NCBI RefSeq assembly: GCF_018390635.1
Contig: NZ_JAHBGE010000018.1
Coordinates: 1-64,000 of the forward strand
Direction: 5' to 3'
DNA length: 64,000 nucleotides
Source of the DNA: Ancylobacter lacus
GTDB lineage: Bacteria; Pseudomonadota; Alphaproteobacteria; Rhizobiales; Xanthobacteraceae
Both the position numbers and the translations under genes were made by a program. Each line of letters begins with the position of its first letter. The stretch's first letter is position 1. The notes under the pieces are model-generated. The model made no database searches. It worked only from the letters and a program-made list of their open reading frames with translations, and was not told the DNA's origin. Shown piece by piece: positions 43,734 through 52,396 of the stretch.

Positions 43734-45518
43734 ATGAGCCTGCCGCCCCTGCCGCCCCGCGACCAGCTCGTGCCGCCCCGGCTGCCCCCGGGGGCGGAAC
43801 TGCTGGCGGCGGGCCGGGCGCTGGCGCGGGACTGGCAGGTGGGGCGCAACGCCTTTCTCGACGCCGCCGGCGTCGCCTGCGAGGCGGACTACAAGCGCCG
43901 CGCCGCGGGCGAAGGCCGCATCATGCAGCACGCCCATATCGGGTTCCGCTCGGTGGAGCGCACGCTCGGCGCCATCGCCGAGGTGCACGGCACCTGCGCC
44001 GCCCGGGGCGTCACGGTCGACCGCTTCGGCATCACGCTCGACTGGTCGATGGGCTATCCCCCGGCCGAACGCCGCGCCCGCCCGCGCGGCACCGGCATCG
44101 TGCTGGAGGGGCCGGAGGATTTCGCCCGCATCACCAACGCCGCGCCGGCCGCCGCCCATTTCGGCGACTTCATGATGGGGCTGCCGGGCGCGCTGGAGAA
44201 TGTGAAGGCGGCGCTGGCGGCGGGGGCCACCGCGCTCGGCAATCTCGGCCAGTATTTCACCTTCCGCCTGCCGGACTGGGACGACGACGTCGCCACCACC
44301 GAGGCCACCGTCACCGCGCTGGGGCTGATCGCCGCCCAGCCGGTGGAGGTGCTGGTGCATTCCAATCTCGACGACGGCTTCGCCGGGCTGTTCGCCGACA
44401 TGAGCTCGGCGCTCGGCATGGTGCTGGTGGAGAAATACATCGTCGAGACGCTGATCGGCGCCCGCGCCTCCCACTGCTTCGGCCACCATTTCACCGCCCC
44501 GCTGGTGCGCCTCGCCTTCCACCGCGCATTGGCCAGCGTCAGCGAGGGCAGCGTCGGCACCATGATCTTCGGCAACACGGTGAGCTACAAATCCGTGCCG
44601 GCCGGCAATTTCGCCAGCCTCGCCTCCTATCTCCAGGCCGACATCTGGGCGCTCGGGCGCACCCACACCGGCCACGCCGTCAACCCGGTGCCGGTGACGG
44701 AGAACGAGCGCATCCCCGATACCGACGAGATCATCGACGCCCAGACCTTCGCCCACCGCCTCGCCGAGCATGCCCGCGCCGCCTCCGGGCTGGTCAACCA
44801 CGCCGAGGTCGACGCGCTGGCGGACCGGCTGGTGGAAGGCGGGCGCCGCTTCGCCGCCCGCACGCTGGCGGGGCTGGCCGAGATCGGCATCGACACCGGC
44901 GACGCCGCCCAGCTCATGCTGGCGCTGCGCCGGCTCGGGCCGAAGCGGATGGAGGCCGCCTTCGGCGCCGGCGCGCCCGATCCGCAGGCCTGGGGCGGGC
45001 GGCGCGCCCTCGCCCTCGCCGAATGGGTGGAGGAGCTGGAGCACGAGGCCCGCCGCTGGGCCGGGGCCATCCCGCCCGCCGACGCCGCCCGGCTGAAGGC
45101 GGCCGGCCTCACCGCCATCGTCGCCTCCAGCGACGTCCACGAGCACGGCAAGAACCTCGTGGAGCGAACCCTGCGCCATCTCGGCGTCACCCCGCTCGAC
45201 GGCGGCACCTCGGTGGATGCCGACGACCTCGCCGCGGCGGCGGTGGCGGCGGGCGCCGACGTCATCGCCATCTCGACCTATAACGGCATCGCCCTGCGCT
45301 ATGCCCGGGAGGTGACCGAGGCGCTGGCCCGGCTCGGCGCCGCCATCCCGGTCTGCATCGGCGGGCGGCTCAACCAGATCCCCGAGGACTCCAACTCAGG
45401 GTTGCCGGTGGACGTCACCCGCGAGATCGCCGCCCTCGGGGTGACGCCCTGCGCCACGCCGGCTGCACTCATCCTCCACCTCACCGCACTCATCGAACCG
45501 ACACAGGAAACGCCATGA
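43734..45518 (+). CDS. Fused B12-dependent mutase-like protein (glutamate-mutase E/S-like)
   Basis: A 594-residue protein with two parts. Residues about 1-440 look like a TIM-barrel catalytic subunit: GNLGQYFTF, the HCFGHHFTAP stretch and LGRTHTGHAVNPVPVTENER resemble the arrangement of methylaspartate mutase chain E, though only distantly by eye. Residues about 455-575 are a B12-binding domain: D467-V-H469-x2-G472 (base-off lower-ligand motif DxHxxG), ISTYNG and CIGGRL, all as in glutamate mutase chain S. In clostridia these are separate proteins; here they are fused in the order E-S. Stop overlaps the next start by ATGA. Substrate unknown: glutamate or a substituted dicarboxylic amino acid is a reasonable guess. 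Confidence 0.75.
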   Translation: MSLPPLPPRDQLVPPRLPPGAELLAAGRALARDWQVGRNAFLDAAGVACEADYKRRAAGEGRIMQHAHIGFRSVERTLGAIAEVHGTCAARGVTVDRFGITLDWSMGYPPAERRARPRGTGIVLEGPEDFARITNAAPAAAHFGDFMMGLPGALENVKAALAAGATALGNLGQYFTFRLPDWDDDVATTEATVTALGLIAAQPVEVLVHSNLDDGFAGLFADMSSALGMVLVEKYIVETLIGARASHCFGHHFTAPLVRLAFHRALASVSEGSVGTMIFGNTVSYKSVPAGNFASLASYLQADIWALGRTHTGHAVNPVPVTENERIPDTDEIIDAQTFAHRLAEHARAASGLVNHAEVDALADRLVEGGRRFAARTLAGLAEIGIDTGDAAQLMLALRRLGPKRMEAAFGAGAPDPQAWGGRRALALAEWVEELEHEARRWAGAIPPADAARLKAAGLTAIVASSDVHEHGKNLVERTLRHLGVTPLDGGTSVDADDLAAAAVAAGADVIAISTYNGIALRYAREVTEALARLGAAIPVCIGGRLNQIPEDSNSGLPVDVTREIAALGVTPCATPAALILHLTALIEPTQETP

Positions 45519-46429
45519 CCCGCTGGACCGGAGTCTTCCCCGCCGTCACCACCAAGCTGCGCGAGGACCAGAGCCTCGACCTCGCCGCCACCCAGGCCAG
45601 CCTCGACCGGCTGATCGCCAGCGGCGTCTCGGGCGTCATCGTGCTGCCCATGCTGGGCGAGAACGCCTCGCTGAAGGCGAGCGAGCGCGAGGCCGTGATC
45701 CGCGCCGCCAGGGAGGTGGTGGCCGGCCGGGTGCCACTGCTCTCCGGCCTCGCCCATGTCGCCACCGCCGACGCGCTGGAGGCGGCGCGGCACTATGAAA
45801 GCCTTGGCGCGGAAGGGCTTATGGCCTTCCCCTCGATCGCCTACAAGAGCGACCCGCGCGAGACCGCGGCGTGGTACCGCGCGCTCGGCACCGGCTGCGG
45901 CCTGCCGATCATGATCTACAACAACCCCATCGCCTATGGCGTCGACGTCACCCCGGCGATCCTGAACGAGCTGGCGGATGTGCCGGGCATCGTCTGCATC
46001 AAGGAGGAAACCGGCGACATCCGCCGCGTCACCGACATCTACAACGCCTGCGGCGACCGTTTCTCGGTGTTCTGCGGCGTCGACGACCTGCTGCTGGAAA
46101 GCGTGGCGCTGGGCGTCACCGGCTGGGTGTCGGGCATGACCAACGCCTGGCCGGTCGAGTGCGTGGAGCTGTTCAACCTCTGCGCCGCCGGAAATTTCGC
46201 AGCCGCACGAGAGCTTTACCGCATCCTCACCCCCGCCTTCCACCTCGATACCGACGTCAAGCTGGTGCAGTACATCAAGATCGCGGAGAGCGTGACCTAT
46301 GGCGCGCCGGAATGGGTCCGCGCCCCGCGCCTGCCGCTGGTCGGGGAGGAGCGCGCCCGCGTGCTCGCCGTCATCGAGGCGACGGTGGCCGCGCTGGCCG
46401 GCCGTCCCGCCATCCGCTCCGCCGCCTGA
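45515..46429 (+). CDS. DapA-family lyase (pyrroline-4-hydroxy-2-carboxylate deaminase-like)
   Basis: A 304-residue (beta/alpha)8 Schiff-base enzyme of the dihydrodipicolinate synthase family. The Schiff-base lysine is K163 in GIVCIKEETGD, and Y134-like IYNNP and the GENASL loop are present. TGVFPAVTTKL at the N-terminus is typical of the subgroup next to hydroxyproline epimerases, whose members deaminate 1-pyrroline-4-hydroxy-2-carboxylate to 2-oxoglutarate semialdehyde. An aldolase role on another oxoacid is possible given the B12 mutase neighbour with which it overlaps. Confidence 0.82.
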   Translation: MTRWTGVFPAVTTKLREDQSLDLAATQASLDRLIASGVSGVIVLPMLGENASLKASEREAVIRAAREVVAGRVPLLSGLAHVATADALEAARHYESLGAEGLMAFPSIAYKSDPRETAAWYRALGTGCGLPIMIYNNPIAYGVDVTPAILNELADVPGIVCIKEETGDIRRVTDIYNACGDRFSVFCGVDDLLLESVALGVTGWVSGMTNAWPVECVELFNLCAAGNFAAARELYRILTPAFHLDTDVKLVQYIKIAESVTYGAPEWVRAPRLPLVGEERARVLAVIEATVAALAGRPAIRSAA

Positions 46430-46455
46430 CAACACCCGAACCGAGCGAGGCCGAA

Positions 46456-47505
46456 ATGCGCTTCAGCCGCATGATCACCGTCGTCGGCGCCCATGCGGCC
46501 GGCGAACTCAACGAGGTCATCACCGGGGGCGTGCGCGACGTCCCCGGCCGCACCATGTTCGAGAAAATGCAATATGTTCAGGCACATCGCGACGAGCTGC
46601 GGCAGTTCCTGCTGAACGAGCCGCGCGGCCGCGTCACCCAGTGCGTGAACCTCGTGCTGCCGCCGACGACGCCGGAGGCCGATGCCGGCTTCGTCATCAT
46701 CGAGTCCGACTATTACGTCCCGATGAGCGGTACCAACACCATCTGCACCGTCACCGCCCTGCTCGAAACCGGCATGATCCCGATGCAGGAGCCGGTCACC
46801 GAGCTGACGCTCGAGGCACCGGCGGGCCTCGTGAAGGTGCGCGCCGAATGCCGCGACGGCAAATGCGTGAACGTGACCTTCGACAATGTCGCCGCCTTCG
46901 TCTTCGCCCTCGACGCCCCGGTGGACGTGCCCGGGCTCGGCCGCATCACCGTCGACGTCGCCTATGGCGGCATGATCTACTGCCTCGTCGACGCCGCCGC
47001 GCTGGGCTATCGGCTGGAGCTGAAGGAGGCCGGCGAGCTCGTCGAGGTCGGCGAGCGGATCAAGAAGGCCGCCGCGGAGCAGATCCCCTGCGTGCACCCG
47101 GAAAATCCCGAGATCCACACCATCAACCAGACCCTGTTCGCCGGGCCGCTGGAGCGGACTGCGGACGGGCTGACGGCGAAGAACACCGTCATCGTCTCGC
47201 CGGGCCGGCACGACCGCTCGCCCTGCGGCACCGGCACCTGCGCCCGCATGGCGGTGCTGCACGCCCGTGGCCAGCTTGCCCTCGGCGAGCGCTTCCTGCA
47301 CCGCTCGCTGATCGGCACCGAGTTCACCGGCCGGCTGCGCGGCACCGCGGAGGTAAAGCGATTGCCCGGCGTTCTACCCACCATTACCGGCCCGGCCTGG
47401 ATCACCGCTTTCCATCAATATGTGCTTGACCCGACTGACCCTTTTCCGCTCGGATTCAGGCTCGGCGACACCTGGCCGGGCTACACCGGAGAGCAGCCGA
47501 CCTGA
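46456..47505 (+). CDS. Proline racemase family protein, Ser/Cys type
   Basis: A 349-residue paralogue of the epimerase at 42373. The first catalytic position is S91 (PMSGTNTICT) instead of Cys, and the second is C257 (SPCGTGTCA). Ser/Cys members exist in the family and include hydroxyproline epimerases of different regiospecificity; Cys/Thr would indicate trans-3-hydroxyproline dehydratase, which this is not. It may act on another stereoisomer or on a 3-hydroxy analogue. Follows the DapA-like gene by 26 nt. Confidence 0.85.
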   Translation: MRFSRMITVVGAHAAGELNEVITGGVRDVPGRTMFEKMQYVQAHRDELRQFLLNEPRGRVTQCVNLVLPPTTPEADAGFVIIESDYYVPMSGTNTICTVTALLETGMIPMQEPVTELTLEAPAGLVKVRAECRDGKCVNVTFDNVAAFVFALDAPVDVPGLGRITVDVAYGGMIYCLVDAAALGYRLELKEAGELVEVGERIKKAAAEQIPCVHPENPEIHTINQTLFAGPLERTADGLTAKNTVIVSPGRHDRSPCGTGTCARMAVLHARGQLALGERFLHRSLIGTEFTGRLRGTAEVKRLPGVLPTITGPAWITAFHQYVLDPTDPFPLGFRLGDTWPGYTGEQPT

Positions 47506-47518
47506 CCGGAGGACTTCC

Positions 47519-48304
47519 ATGCCGCAACTCACCGCGTCGGACGGCTGCCGGGTCCATTACGACGTCGCCGGTTCGGGCGAGGCGGTGGTGCTGATTCCGG
47601 GGCTCGGCGGCGACGGCCGGTTCTGGGAACCGGTGGCGGCGCTGCTGGCCGACCGCTTCCGGCTGATCCTGGTGGATCATCGCGGCGCCGGGCGCAGCGA
47701 CCGCCCGCTCGGCCCCTACAGCCTCGCCCGGATCGCCCGGGACGTGACGGAAATCCTCGACGCGGAAGCGCTGCCGGCGGCGCATCTGGTCGGCCACTCC
47801 ACCGGCGGCGCCATCGTCCAGACGCTGGCGCTGGACGCCCCGGCCCGCGCCCGCCGCCTCGTCATCAGCGGAAGCTGGCCGGCGGCGGATGTTCGCTTCC
47901 GCCTGCTGTTCCAGGCCCGTCTCGCCCTGCTGGAGCAGAACCAGCCGGAGATCTACCAGGCCTTCACCCATGTGCTCGGCTACCCCGCGGAATGGCTGGC
48001 GACGCATGAACACGCCCTGGCCGGCGCGGTGGAGCGGGCGCGGGCCACGCTTTCGCCGCTCGACGTGACCGCCGCCCGCATCCGCATGCTGCTGGAGCAT
48101 GACCGGCTCGCCGACCTGCCGCGCATCGCCGCGCCGACGCTGGTGCTGGGCGCGCCCGACGACGAGATGGTGCCCTACAGCCATTCCGTGGAGATCGCCG
48201 CGCAGGTGCCGGGCGCGGTGCTGGAGCCCATTCCGGGCGGGCATTTCTTTCCCCGCGTCGACCCCGCCCGCTTCGCGGCGCTGGTCGGCGATTTTCTCGG
48301 CTGA
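47519..48304 (+). CDS. Alpha/beta-fold hydrolase
   Basis: A 261-residue hydrolase: oxyanion-hole VLIPGLGGDGRFW, nucleophile elbow GHSTGG with S94, acid in APDDEMVP and His in GGHFFPR. It resembles 3-oxoadipate enol-lactonase and RutD-type aminoacrylate hydrolases, so lactone, ester or amide cleavage is possible. Start follows CCGGAGGAC. Last gene of the catabolic operon, ended by a hairpin. Confidence 0.88.
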   Translation: MPQLTASDGCRVHYDVAGSGEAVVLIPGLGGDGRFWEPVAALLADRFRLILVDHRGAGRSDRPLGPYSLARIARDVTEILDAEALPAAHLVGHSTGGAIVQTLALDAPARARRLVISGSWPAADVRFRLLFQARLALLEQNQPEIYQAFTHVLGYPAEWLATHEHALAGAVERARATLSPLDVTAARIRMLLEHDRLADLPRIAAPTLVLGAPDDEMVPYSHSVEIAAQVPGAVLEPIPGGHFFPRVDPARFAALVGDFLG

Positions 48305-48318
48305 CACCCCAACAGAAA

Positions 48319-48346
48319 GGGCCGCCCGCGGGTGCGGCGGCCCCTT
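48319..48346 (+). terminator. Terminator at the end of the catabolic operon
   Basis: GGGCCGCC at 48319-48326 pairs with GGCGGCCC at 48336-48343, followed by CTT. It is preceded by AAA, so the symmetric structure could also serve the convergent DUF2778 gene. Confidence 0.6.
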
Positions 48347-48411
48347 GCAATGCTTTATGCAGAAAACCTCGCGCGTTGCGGGGCCGCCCTGGGCCGGCTC
48401 CCGCGCGCCGG

Positions 48412-49608
48412 TCAGCGGCTGCGGGCGCTGGTCAGCCAGGCGATGAGCGGGTTGGTGGAGGAAGGCTGCTTCTGCAGGCTTTCCACGACGATGATCTGGT
48501 TCACCTCGCCCCGCTTATAGGCGGCGAGGAACCGCTCATACTCGCGGAACGAGATGCAGCCATTGGAGTCGCCGCGCGGGCCCAGCATGTAGGTGTGCGC
48601 CAGGATGCCGTCGCGGCCATACATCTTGCCATCGCCGATCGGCGTCATCCGCAGCGCCTCGACGCCGTGGAACAGCGACTCGCGCATGGTGAGCCTGTAG
48701 GTGTTCGGCGGCGTCGGCCCGCGCATCTTCACGTGCTTGTAGCGCGGATTGTCGAACATCTCGCCATAGCCGGAATGGGCTTCCAGCTTCGCCCCGCTCG
48801 GCATGTACACCACCCTGGCGGTGATGTCGTAGACGGCGTAGCGGTCGCCGCGGCCCGGCAGGGTCACCTGGTCGCCCACCTTCGGCTCGGCCGGCTCGTC
48901 ACCCAGCGGCTTGTCCGCCGGGTTGAGCGCCGCGACCTTCGGCTTGGTGTCGGGCGAAACCTCGGCGTCGTCGGCTTCGGCCGCGGCCTTCATGTCGGAG
49001 GGCCGGGGCGGCGGCGCCACCGCGAGCTGCTCGGCGGAATTGGGATCGTCCGGGGTGTCGTTGGTCGGCAGCCGGCCGGACACCAGCGGGTTCGACGCCG
49101 GCAGCGGCACGGTGCGCGCCGTCTTCACCACCGGCGAGGGCATGGGAACCGGAATGACCGCGAGTTCGTTGGTCTCGGCCGGGTTGCCTTCGACGGACAG
49201 CACGCCGACCGAAGGGTCCGCCTCGGCCGGCGCCGCGACCGGCCCCAGCGAGGCCATGACGAAGGGCGCGGCCGGACGCGCCGCGGTGCGCAGCGGAACG
49301 GTCTGCATCTCGGCGGCGAACAGCCAGCCGGACGGCAGGATAACGATGCCGGCAGCCCGGTAGTTGCCGATATCGGCAACGCTGGCGACACGCACCGGCG
49401 GCGGGGCGGGGGCTGGCGCCTCCACCTGCTCCACCGGGTGAGCCGACGGATTAGGGGCGGCGGCGAAGGACACCCGGCCGAAGGCCCAGGCACCCGCAAG
49501 GGTGGCGCCCGCCACCACCACGGCGCCGACAGCGCCGGCGGTGATGATTCGGGCGTAGGAGGGCCCTGCAGTGCCGGGGCGGGGCTCGGTCTTGGCCGTG
49601 TACGTCAT
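48412..49608 (-). CDS. DUF2778 (Tlde1-like L,D-transpeptidase) membrane-anchored protein
   Basis: A 398-residue protein: short cytoplasmic N-terminus, one membrane segment (ITAGAVGAVVVAGATLAGAWAF, about 20-42), a long Pro/Ala-rich linker (about 50-235) and a C-terminal DUF2778 domain. The L,D-transpeptidase-like catalytic residues are visible in HTYMLGPRGDSNGCISFREY (His, Ser, Cys). Salmonella Tlde1, a type VI effector, shares this domain, but in rhizobia such proteins are chromosomal, anchored and without effector context, so envelope remodelling is more likely. The ATG at 49608 is used; a GTG three codons upstream is possible. Confidence 0.82.
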   Translation of the reverse strand: MTYTAKTEPRPGTAGPSYARIITAGAVGAVVVAGATLAGAWAFGRVSFAAAPNPSAHPVEQVEAPAPAPPPVRVASVADIGNYRAAGIVILPSGWLFAAEMQTVPLRTAARPAAPFVMASLGPVAAPAEADPSVGVLSVEGNPAETNELAVIPVPMPSPVVKTARTVPLPASNPLVSGRLPTNDTPDDPNSAEQLAVAPPPRPSDMKAAAEADDAEVSPDTKPKVAALNPADKPLGDEPAEPKVGDQVTLPGRGDRYAVYDITARVVYMPSGAKLEAHSGYGEMFDNPRYKHVKMRGPTPPNTYRLTMRESLFHGVEALRMTPIGDGKMYGRDGILAHTYMLGPRGDSNGCISFREYERFLAAYKRGEVNQIIVVESLQKQPSSTNPLIAWLTSARSR

Positions 49609-50062
49609 GTTCCTCACAGTGCGACAAGATCACGAGCCGAGGCGCCCGTAGAGCTTACCAATCCTGCCCCCCTGGTCAAATCATGGACAACCGGCACGCG
49701 TGCGCCGGACATCCGGGATCGGCTGCCTGCCCGGCACGACCCCACCGCCCATCGGGCGATAGCTAAAATGCTATGCAAGTTTAGGCAACAAATCATTAAT
49801 GCCGCCCTCCTCCGGGGCAACCCCCGATCGACCTGCGCCAGGATGGACCTTTCCGAACGTCAGGGGGATGCGTTCAATCAAGCGGCGCTTGCGCGAGGGC
49901 CGCACCCTGAACGGCCGCACTGCGACATAATGCAGCGGCGCATGAGAGGTGATATGCAGAGGTAGCACACTTTAATGTCCCGCGCGCCGAATCCTGCAAC
50001 CCTACGCCGCAACATCGCTGTTTCAGCGGCGGTGGAGGTGTGGCCCCCGGTTTCACCCCGCT
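49609..50062. other. 454-bp intergenic region between divergent genes
   Basis: No convincing gene is seen; the short ORFs here lack ribosome-binding sites and similarity. The stretch 49755-49800 is clearly AT-richer than its surroundings and contains a 5-bp inverted repeat, ATAGC-TAAAAT-GCTAT (49759-49774). It probably holds promoters for the DUF2778 gene (leftward) and the diguanylate cyclase (rightward). Its lower GC suggests a regulatory rather than coding role. Confidence 0.5.
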
Positions 50063-51571
50063 ATGGATGGCGCCGTGCGCATGAGGAGCATCACACCTCC
50101 ATCATCCGAGGCCGTCGGCCGGCACCTCGCTCTCGGCAGCGTGGTGGCGGCGGCGGCGGTTCTCCTCGTCATTGCCGCCGTGCTGTGGCAGAGCCGCTCC
50201 GACGCATGGGATCGCGCCAATCTCGCCGGCGCCAATCTCGCCCAGGCCCTGAGCGAACAGATCGGGCGTTTTCTCCAGGGTTATGCCAACGGCCTCGAAC
50301 TTCTGAGCCTGCAGTTCGAGGATCCCGCCTTCAGCGCCACCTCGTCGGAAGCCCGGCACCGGCTGCTCACGACGCTGGGAAGCTCGTCGGAGTTCGTGTC
50401 GGCCGTGCTGGCGCTGGATGCGCAGGGCAATGTCATCCTCAGTTCGCGGCCGGTGCCGGCCGGGGCCAATCTGGCCGACCACGACTTCTTCACCGTGCAT
50501 GCCGCGCACGCCGGTCTCGGCACCCATATCAGCCAACCCTTTCCCGCGCTGCTCGGCGACGAGGCGTGGGGCATCGCGCTCAGCCGCCGGCTGAACGACC
50601 GTGAGGGCCAGTTCGCCGGCGTGGTGGTGGTGGCGCTGCGGCTGGACTTTGCGCGCGCGCTGATGCGCCGGCTCAAGCTGGAGCCGGACGACGCCGTCAT
50701 CTTCCTGAACGATCGCGGCATCCTGCTGATGCGCGACCCCTCGATCGACGGCAATGGCGACACCGGCCGGGACATGTCCGGCACCAGCAACGCGCAGGCC
50801 TTCATTGCCGCGCAGGCCGGCAGCCTGAGCGCGCCCTCCCAGATGGACGGGGTGGTTCGGCTGTTCAGCTTCACCCATGTCGACCGCATGCCGCTGGTGA
50901 TCGCCGTGGCGGCGTCGGTCAACGGCCTGCTGGCGCCGTGGCGCCAGCGCGCCGCGGTGATCGGCGCGGTGGCCCTGGCCATCAGCCTGGCGCTGGTGGC
51001 GCTCGCCTTCCTGCTGCGGCGGGAACTGCGCAGACGCAGCCGGGCCGAGGGCGAGCTCGCGCTCCTCGCCGTCACCGACGGGCTCACCGGCCTCGCCAAC
51101 CGCCGGCGCTTCGACCAGGTGCTGGCGCGGGAATGGGAACGCGCCGGCCGCACCGGCGCGCCGCTCTCGCTGCTGATGATCGACGTCGACCACTTCAAGC
51201 GGCTGAACGACCGCTATGGCCATGCCACCGGTGACATCATGCTGCAGTTCATCGCCGGCGTGATCCGCCAGTGCGCGCTGCGCCCGGGCGACCTGTGCGC
51301 GCGCTATGGCGGCGAGGAATTCGCCGTGGTGCTGCCGGACACCGACGCCGACGGCGCGACCTTCATGGCCGAGCGCATCCGCTCCTGGCTGGGGCGCAGC
51401 GTCCCGCCGCAGACCATCGTGCCCCGCCCGCCGGTCCCCACCGTGTGCATCGGCATCGCCACCCGGCGGGCGGACCACCACCGCGAGGTCGCCGACCTGC
51501 TCGCCGCGGCGGATGCGGCGGTCTATGCCGCGAAGGATGCCGGCCGCAACTGCGTGGTTCTCGCGAGCTGA
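50063..51571 (+). CDS. Membrane-bound diguanylate cyclase (Cache sensor plus GGDEF)
   Basis: A 502-residue protein: TM1 about 22-42, a periplasmic Cache-type sensor domain (about 45-290, with VSAVLALDAQGNVILSS and DHDFFTVH), TM2 about 295-318, and a GGDEF domain. The active site is GGEEF at residues 416-420, and the inhibitory I-site RxxD (R407-P-G-D410) lies five residues before it, so it should be an active, product-inhibited cyclic-di-GMP synthase. The signal sensed is unknown. A CTG-rich start region makes ATG 50063 or 50081 (MRSITPP) both possible. Confidence 0.92.
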   Translation: MDGAVRMRSITPPSSEAVGRHLALGSVVAAAAVLLVIAAVLWQSRSDAWDRANLAGANLAQALSEQIGRFLQGYANGLELLSLQFEDPAFSATSSEARHRLLTTLGSSSEFVSAVLALDAQGNVILSSRPVPAGANLADHDFFTVHAAHAGLGTHISQPFPALLGDEAWGIALSRRLNDREGQFAGVVVVALRLDFARALMRRLKLEPDDAVIFLNDRGILLMRDPSIDGNGDTGRDMSGTSNAQAFIAAQAGSLSAPSQMDGVVRLFSFTHVDRMPLVIAVAASVNGLLAPWRQRAAVIGAVALAISLALVALAFLLRRELRRRSRAEGELALLAVTDGLTGLANRRRFDQVLAREWERAGRTGAPLSLLMIDVDHFKRLNDRYGHATGDIMLQFIAGVIRQCALRPGDLCARYGGEEFAVVLPDTDADGATFMAERIRSWLGRSVPPQTIVPRPPVPTVCIGIATRRADHHREVADLLAAADAAVYAAKDAGRNCVVLAS

Positions 51572-51584
51572 CAGCGCCATTCCG

Positions 51585-51634
51585 GCCCGCGCGCCCCTCT
51601 TCAAGCCCGCGCGCCCCTCTTCAAGCCCGCGCGC
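51585..51634 (+). repeat. 20-bp tandem repeat, 2.5 copies
   Basis: GCCCGCGCGCCCCTCTTCAA at 51585-51604 is repeated exactly at 51605-51624 and half repeated at 51625-51634. It lies just behind the diguanylate cyclase stop, in non-coding DNA. Confidence 0.9.
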
Positions 51635-51771
51635 GGCACCGCTGCCGCACCGGGCTACGGCGCGCCGCCCCGTCGCCACGGGCGGCGCCGGGGCTTCTGC
51701 CTGACGGACCGGAACATAGCCGCGAAGGCCGCGTTCTCGGAGCAGCCAACGCGGCCAACCGGAGGACCCCC

Positions 51772-52254
51772 ATGAAAGACCTCAACGATCTTTTCGTCCA
51801 CCTGCTGAAGGACGTCTATTACGCCGAGCGCCAGATCCTCAAGGCGCTGCCCAAGATGGCGAAGGCGGCCGGGACGGCCGAGCTGAAGAAGGCGTTCGAA
51901 AGCCATCGCAGCGAGACCGAGGGCCAGATCGAGCGCCTGCAGCAGGTGTTCGAAATGATCGAGAAGCCCGCCCGCGGCATCAAGTGCGAGGCCATCGAGG
52001 GCCTCGTCGAGGAGGCCAAGGAAGTGATGGAGGAAGCCGAGACCCCCGAGGTCATGGATGCCGGCCTGCTCGCCGCCGGCCAGGCCGTGGAGCATTACGA
52101 GATGGCCCGCTACGGCACGCTGATCGCGTGGGCCGGCCAGCTCAACCTGCCCAAGGCGGCCAAGCTGCTGGAGCAGAACCTCGTCGAGGAGAAGAACGCC
52201 GACAAGCTGCTGAGCGACATCGCGCTGCGCGCGGTGAACAAGAAGGCGGCGTGA
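51772..52254 (+). CDS. Ferritin-like DUF892 (YciE/YciF-type) protein
   Basis: A 160-residue helical protein with the canonical DUF892 start MKDLNDLFVHLLKDVYYAERQILKALPKMA and C-terminal EKNADKLLSDIA. The conserved Glu and His residues (YYAERQ, SHRSETEGQ, AVEHYEMARY, EEKNAD) form the ferritin-like di-metal pattern. Stress-associated family. GGAGG lies 9 nt before the ATG. Closer to the classical YciF type than the paralogue at 20935. Followed by a strong terminator. Confidence 0.88.
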   Translation: MKDLNDLFVHLLKDVYYAERQILKALPKMAKAAGTAELKKAFESHRSETEGQIERLQQVFEMIEKPARGIKCEAIEGLVEEAKEVMEEAETPEVMDAGLLAAGQAVEHYEMARYGTLIAWAGQLNLPKAAKLLEQNLVEEKNADKLLSDIALRAVNKKAA

Positions 52255-52320
52255 GCGTTGGGGGGACGGCAGGGCGGCGTGCCGCGCCTCCTGCCCGTTT
52301 CCCTTCCTCTCTCCTCCCTC

Positions 52321-52350
52321 AGCCGGACGGCGGTGCCGTCCGGCTTTTTC
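52321..52350 (+). terminator. Strong intrinsic terminator
   Basis: AGCCGGACGGC (52321-52331) and GCCGTCCGGCT (52335-52345) form a perfect 11-bp stem with a GGT loop, followed by TTTTC. Ends the DUF892 transcript. Confidence 0.92.
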
Positions 52351-52396
52351 ATGCCTACCCGCCCGCGCGGGTGCCCCATGGCCGCCCGGCGCCGCC

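Noticed and set aside
46456-47505. Trans-3-hydroxyproline dehydratase as the name for the second racemase-family gene
   Set aside because: That activity is associated with Cys/Thr pairs; this protein has Ser91/Cys257.
48412-49608. Type VI effector (Tlde1)
   Set aside because: It has a membrane anchor and a long linker, and no immunity or secretion genes are near.
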